From NCBI GenBank assembly GCA_028023455.1, contig JAQFVV010000150.1, positions 2,801,550 through 2,865,549 on the forward strand: 64,000 nt of DNA, in the 5' to 3' direction. Positions 22,735-35,599 of the stretch are shown piece by piece (within the stretch, counting starts at the first letter, position 1; each line of letters opens with the position of its first letter). The notes under the pieces were generated by a model. The model saw nothing but the letters and a program-made list of their open reading frames with translations. It was not told where the DNA came from and made no database searches. Source of the DNA: Epiperipatus broadwayi. Lineage: Eukaryota > Onychophora > Udeonychophora > Euonychophora > Peripatidae. The position numbers were made by a program, and so were the translations under genes.

Positions 22735-23920
22735 TATCATTTTTATGTTTATTAAATATGTGGGCTTTTAATTAATATTTTTTTCCAATTTTTTCCTTTA
22801 ATTTTTCTGTTTAAGTACTCTAAATTCATATGCTTTATTTCATATGGGCATATTCTTTTGATTATCATGAGTAGATAGATACATGGTTTAATAAACTAGT
22901 AAACTTAAATTTTATTTTATTTTAAAGGTTGATGTAAATTTAGATAATGAATCTGAATTTAAGATGTTTGTGCTAAAATATTGCCCACTTTTTTTGTCAT
23001 GTGATTCCATAAGTATAACTGTATGAAAATATAATTATTGCTTAAAATTAATTTCAAATATTTGTAAAATTGCATTTTACTTTTTTAATCACATGATTAC
23101 ATTTTTATAACTATGAAAATTATTTTTTTTATTATTAAATATGCTTGATAAACTATCAAACTTAAATTTAAACTAGCAATTGGTCTTTGCACTGTCATTA
23201 TTTTTAACATTCATATTTTATAAGTTATAATTTTTTGATATATTGTATAATTTGTATTTTAAATCTATCAATTTTACATTTATTGAACATGTGGGTTTTA
23301 AATATTTTTTTCAATTTTTTCCTTTACTTTTTCTGTTTAAGTACTCTAAATTCATATGCTTTATTTCATATGGGCATATCCTTTTGATTGTCATGTAAAC
23401 TTAAATTTGATTTTTTTAAAGGTTGTTGTAAATTTAGATAACGAATCTGAATGTAAAATATTTACATGGCTTTTTAGTCATGTGATTCCACAAATATAAC
23501 TGTATAAAAATGGTGATTTTGTAATATTGATGAAAAAATCTGATCAAACCAAGTTTTTTTTAACCATGTGATTCCATAAACTGTATGAAAATATATTTAT
23601 TACTTAAAATTAATTTTTTTTATTGTCATGAGTAGATGGTTAAATAAACTAGAAAACTTAAATTTGATTTTTTAAAATTGCAAATTTTGTGTTTAATTTT
23701 TTAATCACATGATTAGATTTCTTATAACTACGAAAAGTGTTTTATATTTTATTTTTGATGAAAATGATGATTTTGTAATATTGATGAAAAAATGTGATCA
23801 AACCGAGTTTTAATTTTTAATTTTCGATGAAAATTGTGAATTTTGTGTTTTAATATTTTAATCACATAATTGGCTTTTTTATTTTTGATGAAATTGGCAA
23901 TTTTGTAATGAATGGTGGAT
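22735..23920 (+). repeat. Degenerate tandem repeat, about 540-base unit
   Basis: The block atgtgggctttt...ccaattttttcctttaatttttctgtttaagtactctaaattcatatgctttatttcatatgggcatat at 22755-22855 recurs at 23290-23385. Both are followed by a tract with aaacttaaattt...aaggttg(a/t)tgtaaatttagataa(t/c)gaatctgaa. A further partial unit runs to 23920. Several copies of a short motif with catgtgattcca or cacatgatta recur throughout. No coding is seen. Confidence 0.6.
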
Positions 23921-24023
23921 CGTGACAACATTCAATGTGATTTATCACTTGGATGTGTCAGCCTGGGTTTTGGGTGGCTTTTATAATTTAAAATGGCCAT
24001 GAGTGCATACAAAATCAACACCA

Positions 24024-24480
<457 letters not shown>

Positions 24481-24820
24481 TATGCTTTATATAGACGCAG
24501 ATTATTCATTTAATGCTATATTTATTAGATTTAATTTAAAAATTAGATTCTATGGAGAATTTTTTTGTAATATTTCGTATATTCATAATAAATTTGTCTG
24601 TGCATAATTACTATTTAATATTACCGCTGTTTTCTGTTTTTTAAATAAATTTTATGGAATAATTTCAAAATATTGTTTGTACCAAATAATTAAATTAGAA
24701 GCTGTATTTTGATTCTAAAAAAATCAATTAAAGTCTGAATAGTTTTGATAAACAAAAAAACTATCTTGATAAACAAATACGTAATTCTCTTAAGTTGTTT
24801 CTCAAATAATATAAACTGGA

Positions 24821-24945
24821 ATGTTAAAGTATTTACCTAGTCTTGCGTTGTTAGCCGAGAGGTATCGCAGCTGCCATGCAAGCAAGTAGTTGGTTGCAGA
24901 CAGGTTCGCGTCCCGGCCGATGCTATGACATATGGAGAAAAAAAA
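24821..24945 (+). mobile_element. tRNA-derived SINE copy S4 with 13-bp TSD
   Basis: TGCGTTG (24844-24850) and CGATGCT (24918-24924) frame the tRNA-like head, with A box TTAGCCGAGAGG, ccatgcaagcaagtag and B box GGTTCGCGTCCC. Eight or so bases before the B box present in S1 and S3 are missing. Direct repeats AATATAAACTGGA at 24808-24820 and 24946-24958 bound the insertion, the second directly after the A run. This shows LINE-type retroposition. Confidence 0.85.
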
Positions 24946-24959
24946 AATATAAACTGGAG

Positions 24960-26780
24960 GACCGTCTTATTGATTTAATTAAAAAAACAAAAAAACCTTT
25001 TAAACTGACATCTAAGTTATAAAATGATTTGTCAACTGAAATTAGAAGAGACAAGAAAGAAGAAGATACGAAGATGGAAAAAAGGATGAAAGGAAGAATG
25101 AGGAAAAGAGGAAAAAACAAAGATAATAGAAAACACATAAAGCCTACTACCAAATGAAAAATGACTGCTTGATTTGACGCGGTGTAACCAAAGACCAAGA
25201 TGTAACATAAAACTACACAAGATTAAAGAGAGATGTAAATTCAAATTGAATTCAATCAATGTAAACAAAGTCTAAAATGAATGAATAGAGCTGTAATCTA
25301 ATATAATCTGTAGAATCTGTATTCCAATAAATATTTTCTTAATAAAAAAAAGTTAAGCAATCGTTTTGAGAAATATTATTTTAACATCTTGGATTAACAG
25401 ATGAAATAGAAACAGTTTCATTATTTTAATAAATGCAGCTATTCATTATATGTCAATAGATTGTAGTTCAATTTTTGAGAGAGAAATCAAGAAAATTTAC
25501 ATTATCAAAAAGCCCAGAAGTGCTGATTTAAAAAATAGAAAATACGGTAGAAATCAAGATGGAAATTATAAGTAATACCATAATCTTTTTATGCTGTAAT
25601 TAACAATATAGAGCCAAGTATTTTTATGAACTTCTTACTAAATATGTATTACTAAAACACCACTTCATAGATCGTGCTTGCATATTTTCTAATTCTCGCC
25701 AGCAACGGTCTAACATGGAACATCGAGTTCAGCTTAAAGAAGCCCAATAGAAATGCCCATTTATGATAGGAAATCATCTCTAAAAAACTATCGTTGTATG
25801 GATAAATACAAAAATTGTAACAAGAATTGCTTATATGGAATATTAACCATCATGGAAAAAATAATAACAAACCATAAAGATTCAGAATTAGATTAATTAT
25901 CGACATACAATATTATTAGCAATTTAAAGGAAAGTACTTAGGATATTAAAAACAAACAAACAATCGTCCCATATATATATTACTATTGATACTTCATATC
26001 TAAGTCAGCTTATCAAAAGATTTTATATTAATATCAAAAATAATTATTTTGAATTGGTTACAAGTGAAATCGTTTTATATTTATATGTATTTTATATGTC
26101 ATATTTTATTTTTTAAACAATTAATCCGATTGTATGCTTGGCAATCGATCTTTCTTTCCCTCAACAAGTTTATTATAGCATTTTCAGTGGAATCATTAGA
26201 TTAATTGTTAATAAACTTTATTTGTAAAGAAGAGTGAAAAAATAGTTTGAAAGCTTAGACTGGCTACATTATATTTTATTATATAAGTCAAAGCCTCTGA
26301 GTTTTATTATATTCGCATCAATTTTAATTAACCATTAAATAATACTATTATTAATCTATTTTTCCACCAACCAAATTCATTTTCTTTTTGTTAAAGATTT
26401 CTTTCCTTCCACACATGCAACATATATGTGGATGTGTGTAATCATTTCCCATCCGTAATCTCTACTCGTAGATGTGGTTAATCTAAAAGTTTAGATTTCC
26501 AAATTTCGTAGGCTAATTATTTAAAAGAGAGCTATATTTAAAGGCCATATATAGTCAAGAATGAATAATTTAACAAACTTTACATAAAATTTGGTCAGCA
26601 AACATAAAGTTATATAAATGTGTATTATTTATTTATTGATATAATCATACTGTTTTTCACCACATTACATTATTATATATACACAGTGCGGATTCATCCG
26701 TGTAAAATTTCAATTTAATTAAAACCTCCAATCTCGACTTAATCACACAAATCCTCAACTGGAAATGAAAAGTATATATA
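24960..26780. other. AT-rich gene-free stretch
   Basis: The plus strand at 25030-25140 is A/G-rich, which makes the Phe/Ser/Leu-rich minus-strand frames there. No motif is recognised in them, and I see no other feature. Confidence 0.4.
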
Positions 26781-26789
26781 TATATAATT

Positions 26790-27400
26790 AAAATGATTTG
26801 AATGCAGACCTTCGAGCTTCCTTCAGACATCAGTTCTATCGTGACCACATACAGGTGTAAAAGATAAATAATGTCCAATAAACATATTTCATGCTGAACT
26901 AGCACTCATCAGTTTATCTCTCACAAATATATATTATCAGTGCTTGGTTTATATTAAGATAGCAAATATACAAAACTTTAATGGACAGACTTCAATTCTC
27001 TCCACTCTTCAACTTTTCAGCCATCCATATTTATTGATAATATCATGATGGAATGCTCAAAATCCTTGTTGATGCCAATATTATTGGAAAATCTATGTTA
27101 ATCTTAAATCAGCCCTCATATGTAGCATCTTAATATGTCAATTTAAAGACACAGAAGATGGATGGACAGAATACAGGCTGAATATGTAATATTTAAATAC
27201 AAGCATAGTGTACATATTTAATCTGAGCACTGATTATAGTGCAGGTTCAGCATGATATATTGGAGATCATTTACCTTTTTCACATTATGCGATTATGTAT
27301 ATTGGTTATGTAAAATAGAATAGATGACTGATGGAAGCTTGAAAGGCTGTATTCAAATTCCCTTTAATTACATCTAGCTTAAGAATATACACTGTACTTA
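26790..27400. repeat. Old head-to-head pair of hammerhead repeats
   Basis: A minus-strand unit (26790-27190) holds the decayed B-box segment (complement of gatttgaatgcagacc), the ribozyme core at 26873-26915 and the body (complements of atggacagacttcaa and gatggaatgctc). It is followed by a plus-strand unit (27195-27400) with gagcactgattata, a ribozyme that has lost its first half (gcaggttcagcatgatatattgg), and the tail to gtattcaaattcc. The arrangement equals 4601-5130 but arm identity is low, so this foldback is older. I found no clear target duplication. Confidence 0.6.
26873..26915 (-). ncRNA. Hammerhead ribozyme-like core
   Basis: On the minus strand CTGATGA, the hairpin TGCT-AGTTC-AGCA and GAAA are intact, followed by tatgttta and TTGG. 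The 5' strand of stem I is AUAAA instead of ACCAA, leaving a weakened stem, and the usual ATACGTAT palindrome is broken. Confidence 0.55.
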
Positions 27401-27681
27401 TATTTAAATATAACATATATATAAAGATGAGACAATTGTAATCACAGGGTATGAAATATTTTTCACAGTTGCCAGGCAATGCGACTGGATCTGATACTCG
27501 GAATCTACGTTATATATTTTTAAAATGATTAAAACCTATTAATTATACACACATTGTAGACCGATTCAGTTATCTTCATAGTGGAATAGTAAAGAAGACT
27601 AATATCCTTCAGGTTATTTAACTTCCAGATGATAAGGGGAATTCTGTGGTTTTTTTAAAGGCTCTGTTTAGATTATGACTT

Positions 27682-28385
27682 ATTGAAGAGTAGTAATTAA
27701 TTTAGAGTGCACAGAGAGCTTATGTAAATAGTCTGAACAGGCACCAACCTGTATTTAATATGCTTTAAAATTCGCAATAATCAAGCATATTTTGCCGATA
27801 GAGGGATTTTCCAAACCATGACCCAAGATAACAACTTTTATAAAGATAAGAGTGGCCATCTTATTTTTAACCTACATGTCCATTTATATAGGTGAATCTG
27901 AAGCATATTGATTTGGAAGCGTGAAGTAGTGATTTTCTCCACTGTTTAAATCCATTATTTCCTTCTACTTATGCGAATCTTGCGATTTAAAGTGAGTTAA
28001 TAGTACAATGTTTCTGTTGGAAATTCTATAAACTATTGAAGAATAGTAATTAATTTATAGAGCACACAGAGAGCTTATGTAAATAGTCTGAACAGGCACT
28101 AACCTGTATTCAATGTGCTTTAAAATTCCTAAGTTAATTTGTAAAAGGAAATAATGGATTTAAACAGTGGAAAAAACAACTACTTCATGCTTTCAAATCA
28201 AGATGCTTTAGATTTGCCTATATAAATGGACATTTAGGTTAAAAATAAGATGGCCACTCTTATCTTTATAAAAATCGGTATCTTGTGTTGTGGTTTGGAA
28301 GATCCCTCTATTGGCAAAATATGCTTGATTATTGTGAATTTTAAAGTGCATTGAATACAGGTTAGTGCCTATTCAGACTATTATT
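27682..28385. repeat. Complex inverted and direct repeat
   Basis: Segment A (27682-27775, attgaagagtagtaattaat ... caggcaccaacctg) is repeated directly at 28033-28128. Segment B (about 27776-27975, including gaccatctta-like and ccatttatataggtgaa blocks) is repeated in reverse complement at about 28138-28340, followed by part of A reversed to 28385. Identity between arms is high, about nine bases in ten by eye. The order A-B-A'-rc(B)-rc(A) is more than a simple hairpin and suggests at least two template switches. No coding is seen. Confidence 0.7.
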
Positions 28386-28389
28386 AATT

Positions 28390-31300
28390 ATTGTATAATT
28401 AGGTGGCTAATTTGAATATAAATCTTTTACTGAAATAAAATTCTAAGCTTACTTGGATTTTCTCAATTATGTGAAAAATGTCTATGTTTTATCTGCATTA
28501 GATTCTCAGAAAATGGACATACATACACATACAGCATATTTGTATATAAATGTAATTATCTTACAAATGATTTAGAGTTTATAATATATATATATATTTA
28601 GAGTTTATAATAAAATATAAATTACCTATTTTATAATCCTTTTCATCTTCGAAAATTTTCTACTTTATAATTTCATATTTCAAACAGAAGGATAATTAAA
28701 TATACAATAAAATGCATTAAACATAATGATTAAGAAAACATTATATACATAATTACTATAATTAAAGACAAATGTATAAGCATCTCAGATTTAATTATTA
28801 TAATTATATATAATCTTTTTTAAAAATATATATTGTTTTTTGTTTAAAACCACGATTTTTTATTTTCAAGTAAAAAAAATACACACGTCGATAATATATT
28901 TATTTTCTTCATCTTAATTCCAGTTTAAAAAAGCAATGCAGAATCTCTCCATATTCTTATTTAATCTGATTACATCTAGGACGTATTTCATCTTATCTAA
29001 TTTTTTAAAAAATATCCTGAACTTAAATTGGAATTTTTTTTCAGTTACCCTCTCCCTTAAAATAAATATATTCTACTTTCTTTCTCCTTTTTGTTATTAA
29101 ACTGAGCTCCATTTTGCATACATTATTTTTTTCACATTTTTTTTTAATTTTTTTTTTTACTGAAGTAAATTTTATATAAATAAAAAATATAAAACTTATC
29201 CACCACCATTTCAATTATTGTTTAAAATCTTTGTCAAGACATAATACATCTGAAATAAAAAATAAATAAATAAAAAAATAACAAGAAGATATACATATAT
29301 TTGAAATACCCCAACAAATATAAACAGTAAAATTTTACAAAAAGTTAAAAAAATTTCTTTTTTTAAAATTGCAAATAAAATATGAATATTACAAAGATCT
29401 AACTTTTTATGACATTATTTTAAAAAAAAACGGACTATTTTTTTTTATTTTTTAAAACCTATATGTATATGTTTTGAAATTTGTATTTTGATATGTATGT
29501 ATGGCAAATAGTTTTTGGCAAAGTATGAAAAAGGCTTTTATTGAAAAGATACATATGAAAGTGTAGAATATACAAAATATAAACTACAAGATTTTTTTAC
29601 CTAAAGAGAAAAAGATCAGTGCTGGATTATTTGTTGCTACAAAGTAAATTGCATTTAACTGCCTTTTTTAAAGTACCAAATCACTCTAAATTTATTGCAG
29701 AGATTACTACTCTTCGGTCATCATGTTTTTTTAAATTTGAACTATATATTGTGTTAAGTCTAACCCAAAATGAAATTAATTGTAAAAGAGAAAGCATCAT
29801 TTTGGGCAAAAATATGATTCCCCCCTCTTTTTTATTATCAATTTCAATATTCGTGATTTCAGTTAACCTGACTGGAAAAATAAAATATAAAAAAATAACA
29901 TTTAAAAAATGTACACATGCCTATATATATATATGATCAGCAGCTACTCTCAAAACCGTTATCAATAAAACGAAAGAATAAACGTTATTACTGGGAAAAA
30001 TGTGAACTTTGCCGATTTTCCTTTTGACATTTTAAGAATGCCTAGGAAATGAATCGAAATCTAAACATTTTGCATTTGGAGATTTCACTTTTGGCAGTGT
30101 ATAAAATGTCTAGGCATTCTATACAATGCCGGTTTTCATAGTTTGCCGGTACAATATATATATATATATATGTATAGATATTTATGTGTTAATAAAAATA
30201 TATATATAATATTTAGTTTCTTTAAAGATATATATATAATTTTATGAAATGAAGTCTTATGAACATAGACTTTCTATTAATAATATTTTATTCTTTATTT
30301 TAAAAAAATAAAATTAACTTTTATAAAATATTATTAGATATATTCGTTGGTGTATTTTATATATATTTAGTATTTTTTGATTTGTATATTTTTGTTCCTA
30401 CTTTATATTTTATATTTTATAAAGATTATAGAAAATAAAATATTGGTGAATATTTTTTGTATTTTTATGTATACACAGTCTAGTTCAGAAAAAACACAAG
30501 TTTTTTTTTAAAAAAGAAAAAGGTGAGAAAAAATTTATATATTAAAAAAAAAAAAATCTCTGTTTATATTTAAACATTTTTTACTTTTTGTGGGCGCGTA
30601 TGTATTTGATAAAAGCAGTATTGAAACACAATATATTCTTTACATTTTTATTATTAATTTGAAGATTGCAGATAGTATACAACCACACACACACACACAT
30701 ATATATATATATAATTCATAGCTTTGTGCAAGATCCTGCGTGTTAAAGAACTCTGGATTGAAACTCTCGTTATCACTTCTACTATTTAAACATCAAGTAA
30801 TCTCTCTTAATGACAATAATTGTATATTTAGCTTCTTCCCTGCTTTCTGGAAGATTGTTGGAGAGATCTTATTTTAAAGTAGGTTTTTTTATTTTATTAT
30901 TATATATCTACTTTCCTGTGTGAATAAAAACTATGTTTACTGGGAAACAGAATAGTATGACTAAATAAAAAAAAACCTAGATCATCATCATTATTGAGAT
31001 TTAGAAAGTTCAATCTGTTAAATTTCTGAGTGTTATCTTTGTCTAGGTTAAGATCTTAGACTAAAGTGAAAGATGGAATTCATCTTTTATAGAAGTTGCC
31101 TTGACAACAGAATGAAGATTTATGGATTAGATAAAAGCTTATGCTGTATCGTGATATATATATATGTAATGTTAAAATTTTATAGTCATTAATGTCTAAT
31201 TGCTACACAGACAAAATGATTATATAAGGTTTATTTAGACAATAATAACTGCAAAAAAATGCAAACTTTATTTTTCAAGATATAAACAATGCTGCATAAA

Positions 31301-31660
31301 AATTGGCTCATCTTAATATTCCTAAGATAGAATTATGATTATTTATTTCAGTAATTTTGTAAATGACTACCCTCATTAATTTGCGTTCCATTATAAGTTT
31401 TTAGATTGCAGGAAGTGTGGGATTTATTTTGTCTATTTGGAAATTAGATATGAGTTTCTATTATATTTTAACAGTACTCGTATATGTCGGATAGGAAGAT
31501 CTGTACCCCCATTACATTTACATAATATTTCACATCATATTTTTTTAGCATTATGTATCAATAAACATATTAATTATTTGTGAAATTAACAAAATATTTA
31601 ATGGTTCTACCATGGGAATATTAAATTGAGCTATTTTCAATACATACTGTTTATGTCTAA
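28390..31660. other. AT-rich gene-free stretch
   Basis: Long T- and A-runs, short (TA)n tracts (30153-30170, 30700-30714) and a short (CA)n at 30685-30698. One imperfect hairpin lies at about 30015-30150: aagaatgcctagg opposes tctaggcattct, with gccgattttcc and gccggttttca near the ends. No gene is recognised. Confidence 0.4.
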
Positions 31661-31669
31661 ATTTTAGTG

Positions 31670-33240
31670 TCACAGTTCATCATCATCATCGTTTTTAACT
31701 ATTACAATCCAGTTCAAGATGATTGTCTGTCAAAGCTCAATCCAATTTGTCTGATCTTTAGCCTTTTTTCTCCACATCATATTAGAACACTTCCTTATTT
31801 TATCCATTCATCTCACATGTGGTCTTTTTCTAGATCTCACATTTCACCAGAATCCTTCCTTATTTTATCTATTCATCTAACATGTGGTCTTTTCCTAGAT
31901 CTTATACAATTTTTTGCAATCCAATTTAAGATTACAACTGAGCATCTATTATCACCTTTTTTAGCAATATGCCGAGTCCAACTTCATTTCAATCTCTTAA
32001 TTTTTTCAATGATATCAGTAATGCCTGTTTGTTCACTCAATTATGTATTTTGTTTTTAATCTCTATTTGTTACCCCTAACATATATCTCTCCATACTTCA
32101 TTGAATGATCTGATGTCTTTGTATTGCTCTTCTGTTAATTGCCAATCTCTCAGATCTCTTAAAATCCTTTATTTTTAAATACATGGACATATTTTCTTTT
32201 AATATTAAATTATTTTCACTAAAAGCACTCCAACCAAGTTTAATTCTATGATTAATTTCATCCATTGTTTCCATATGTAGTAATAATAAGACCACGGTAT
32301 TTGTAGTTATTAATTTCTTCTAACTCATCATTATTAATCTTTATTTTCTTCTTTTGAGAAAATATATTAAACATTTCTTTACTCTTTTTAACATTTACTT
32401 TTAGTCCTATTTTCTTCTTTCATCTGATAACTTTTGCAACATTTCCTCAAGTTCTGAAGCACTATTTGAAAAAAACAATTACATCATTTGCAAAATCTAG
32501 ATGACTTAAATAATCTCTATTTACTTTTACTCCTTTAGTTTTTCATTTTAATCCACAAAACACTTTTTGCAAGACTCTTGTAAAATGTTTTGAAGGTATA
32601 GAGTCATTCAGTTATACACCATTCTCTATGTCATTTTTAGTATTATTATGCACTCTAATGCTTATTGTTTCATTTTTATAAATAATCTTCAGAATATGAT
32701 AATATTTTGCTTCTATATCTTGGTAATTTAAATGCTTTAATACTAAATAAATAAATGCTTATAGGGTCAAATGTTTTTCAAAATTTGCAAATCCAAAACA
32801 TAATGACAGTTCATACTCATTGGTCTTTTTTATAATTTCTTTCATTACCTGGATATGATCCTCTGTACTAAAATCACTTTTAAATCCAGATTGTTCTTTT
32901 AATTGGTTAAAATCAAATGCTCACTGTAGATGAGTTATAATTATCCTAATAAAATTTTTGCATAGAACTGATAAAAGTTTGATAGGTCTGCAATTTTTAC
33001 ATTATTTTTTATTATCATTTTAAAATATTAATGTTAATATTTCATTCTTTCAATAATCTTATACAAGTCTTTATTATTTAGACATACAATATATAACTTT
33101 GCCAAAATTTTTCTATTTATTTACCTGTTTTTTTAAAGATATTCATTATAATTCCATAATTATCAGAAGTTTTTCCTTCTTCATAGATTTAATTGGATGT
33201 TTCACGTCTTCATTTAAAATATCAAATAAAAAGTCAATTT
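31670..33240 (-). mobile_element. RTE-type LINE, 5'-truncated relic
   Basis: Minus-strand fragments follow the order of an endonuclease-reverse transcriptase: EDVKHPIKSMKKEK, the block with LSVLCKNFIRIIITHLQ, EQSGFKSDFSTEDHIQVMKE, the motif A region LCFGFANFEKHL, IYKNETISIRVHNN, the motif C region HLDFANDVIVFF, then TMDEINHRIKLGWSAFSENN and the C-terminal segment KRPHVRWIDKIRKDSGEM. Many stops and frame changes occur, and the catalytic Asp residues of motif A and of FADD are changed to Asn in this reading. It ends in a short (TGA)n tail (complement of tcatcatcatcatcg, 31677-31691), as RTE elements do. Confidence 0.85.
31791..31902 (-). repeat. 65-base tandem duplication in the LINE 3' coding part
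   Basis: ttccttattttatc(c/t)attcatct(c/a)acatgtgg (31791-) recurs at 31856-, followed in both by tagatct. The duplicated piece encodes the KRPHVR...IDKIRK segment twice. It arose within or after the LINE insertion. Confidence 0.75.
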
Positions 33241-33344
33241 AATAAATATAATGGTAGTTGTAACTTATGCCACATGTGGGCACTAGGTGATGCTGCAGTA
33301 CCACCAACAAGCTGCAAGAAGCATGCAAGTGATTAAAAAAATAA

Positions 33345-33545
33345 AAAAAATCACTGAAATCATTGATGGAATAAAAAAAAAACACTAAAATCATCAATGG
33401 AACAAAAAAATGCTGAAATCATCAATGGAACAAAAATATAAAAAAAATCGCTGAAATCATCGATGGAACAAATAATAAAAAAAATATCCCTGAAATTATT
33501 GATGGAACAAAAATGGTATAAAAAACCCCCCTGAAATCATTGACA
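33345..33545. repeat. Tandem repeat with a ctgaaatcatcgatggaaca core
   Basis: Six copies of the 20-24 base core (variants of ctgaaatcatcgatggaaca) separated by A-rich spacers of variable length. The last copy is truncated before ccccctccccc. The core contains the palindrome atcgat in one copy only. No function is suggested. Confidence 0.75.
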
Positions 33546-34460
33546 CCCCCTCCCCCAAAAGAAGAATTTCTATCCAAAAATAACTAAAATGGACAAATTA
33601 CAATGAATAAATTGCACAATTCCTTCTAAAATATAAATTAAAAAAAAACAAGAAAAGACTACAAAATTCGAATTACCACAAAACAGTAAAACTATGTCTA
33701 AAAAATGAACAATGGCAGATGGGGCTTCATTAAAATGGTGCACAAGTTACCAAAGCAGAATTTCATCAATATTTAGCTTTCAAAATTTGCAAATATGCAT
33801 CTGTGATCCCAAAGCATCAATTATATAAACTAAAAAGAACATTACACAAGAGATTCTAATTATGAAATTAATTATACTCTGCTTTAAAATAAGTCAAATG
33901 TAAAACCAACCCCCCTCCCCAATGAAGAATTTCTAACCAAAAGTAGTTGAAATGGACAAATTGAAATGACTAAATGATACAATTCCTTCTAAAATACAAA
34001 TTAAAAAACAAAACAAGTAAACTCCATGGAATTCAAATTACAACAAAAACAGAAAAACTATAATGTAAATGTCTAAAAAAGTAATGAATCCTCGTTAACT
34101 GATAATGGGGGATGGTGTAGTTTTCAAAAAAATATACTAAATTTCATCACTATTTAAAGAAATAAAAGACTTTCAAGATTTGCAAATATGGCTGTGCGAT
34201 CAGATTTTAAAGCAGGGATTTATGTATGCTAAAAAGCAATAAGAACATTACACCAGAGAGATTCTAATTGTCTCCCAAAAATATATCAAATTAATTATTC
34301 TCTGTTTTCAAATTATGGAAAAACATCAAAAATAAGTACTTTTCAAAAAGATTCTAAAGCAGTGATTAATATATATTAAAAAGCAATAATAAATGTATAC
34401 GGGAACTTATATTTATCAAAGTAATTATACTCTGCTTTAAAATTATGGAAAAGCATTTAA
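33546..34460. repeat. Diverged tandem repeat, about 360-420-base unit
   Basis: Unit 1 (33546-33900) and unit 2 (33905-34330) both begin with a C run then gaagaatttcta(t/a)ccaaaa. Both continue with aatggacaaatt, acaattccttctaaaata, aatttcatca, ttcaa(a/g)atttgcaaatatg and gaacattacac(a/c)agagagattctaatt. A partial third unit runs to 34460. The two full units differ by indels and substitutions. Confidence 0.7.
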
Positions 34461-34769
34461 ATATTTTAAGAATATTCAACAAAAATCCTTAGCCAATTTT
34501 TTTCAAGGCTGATTTGTAGCAGGTGTGTTATTATTTTGAGCCTTATTGCAGCCATGTAACTAATAACGTTCAAATTTTGCAGCCTACTGGAGGAAAATTA
34601 TTTAGAGAAGCTTTTTTCCAAACAGATTTTATTCAGCACACTTAACTAATAAAACAAAGATGGCACAAATTAACAGCAGGCTTTTTTACAGAATTAAATC
34701 TGTACATATATACCAATTAAAGATTTAAAAAGAGAAATCTAATTGCAGTTCAACATGTTAAAGTAGAAC

Positions 34770-34774
<5 letters not shown>

Positions 34775-34821
<47 letters not shown>
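34775..34821. repeat. (TA)n microsatellite left of a foldback
   Basis: TA run of about 23 units. A second run of about 18 units (35110-35146) lies just right of the foldback at 34880-35113, so one TA tract was probably split or duplicated by the insertion. Confidence 0.9.
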
Positions 34822-34825
<4 letters not shown>

Positions 34826-34879
34826 GTAATAATAATAAGTCAGATGTCACATGACTTATATATAGCCTGCAATTACCAA

Positions 34880-35104
34880 TATGTAAACTTAAGAGCATGC
34901 TAACGCTCTAAACAAGTTTTTTTTATTTTTTTATTATGATAAATGCTACTACAAGAGAAGGCATTTAAATCATCTTTATCTTAGATTGTCCCCATCCCCA
35001 GACCGGTCTGGGGATGGGGACAATCTAAGATAAAGATGCCTTCTCTTGTAGTAGCATTTATCATAATAAAAAAAAGCTTGTTTAGAGCGTTAGCATGCTC
35101 TTAA

Positions 35105-35113
<9 letters not shown>
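34880..35113. repeat. Near-perfect foldback (FB2 type) between (TA)n tracts
   Basis: tatgtaaacttaagagcatg at the left opposes its complement at the right, and the arms pair inward to a centre gtccccatccccagaccggtctggggatggggac with almost no loop. The only obvious arm difference is about nine extra bases (within catttaaatcat) on the left. The outer arms (aaacaagct, gataaatgct) and the inner ccccatccccagacc link it to 7873-8070 and 17407-17771. Left of it, 34822-34879 may be the single-copy tail. Confidence 0.8.

Positions 35114-35146
<33 letters not shown>
35110..35146. repeat. (TA)n microsatellite right of the foldback
   Basis: TA run of about 18 units directly abutting the arm end (aagtttacatatata). 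Confidence 0.9.
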
Positions 35147-35149
<3 letters not shown>

Positions 35150-35319
35150 AACAGTCAAATCTGTACATTCATGCAATAAATTCTAGAACTTTAGTAAATC
35201 ACACCAAGGCTGACCAGAATAGAGTGGTACAAACCATGTTGTCTGATATAGCCCCAATTCCTTTACTAACACTCAAAGATTTACCACCTTGCGGATAACA
35301 CATATGAAGCCACAGCAGC

Positions 35320-35385
35320 ATTTTCCCTCATCATGTGCCGGCAGTAGCACATCGGTAAAGCACAAGACTACGAGAAATTGACTTA
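35320..35385 (+). other. tRNA-like 5' half (A box only)
   Basis: tgccggcagtagcacatcggtaaagcacaagactacgag resembles the D arm of a tRNA: the A-box-like tagcacatcgg followed by taaagcac...gactacgag in place of tagagc...gact(anticodon). No B box follows at tRNA spacing, so this would be a truncated tRNA-derived SINE head or a chance match. Confidence 0.25.
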
Positions 35386-35599
35386 TTAACTAGTATAGCT
35401 ATATAGACGATGTGTGTGGCAGAATATAATTATAAAATATGGATTGTGATTCTTAATTAATGATTAACTAATCAATAAAAACTTATCAATGAGCAACATT
35501 GAGACATGAAACAAAAGTTAAATTCAAAACCAATTTAATGAAAACTAAATACTAAAATTAATAAATGTAAATAATGATTATAACGTAGCTATATAGGTT

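Noticed and set aside
29619-29936. 105-codon plus-strand frame
   Set aside because: Ends in a (TA)n-derived Tyr/Ile tail and has no recognisable domain.
31667-32059. 130-codon plus-strand frame, the longest unbroken plus-strand frame noted
   Set aside because: It is antisense to the C-terminal part of the minus-strand RTE-type LINE, whose protein motifs are recognisable in the other direction.
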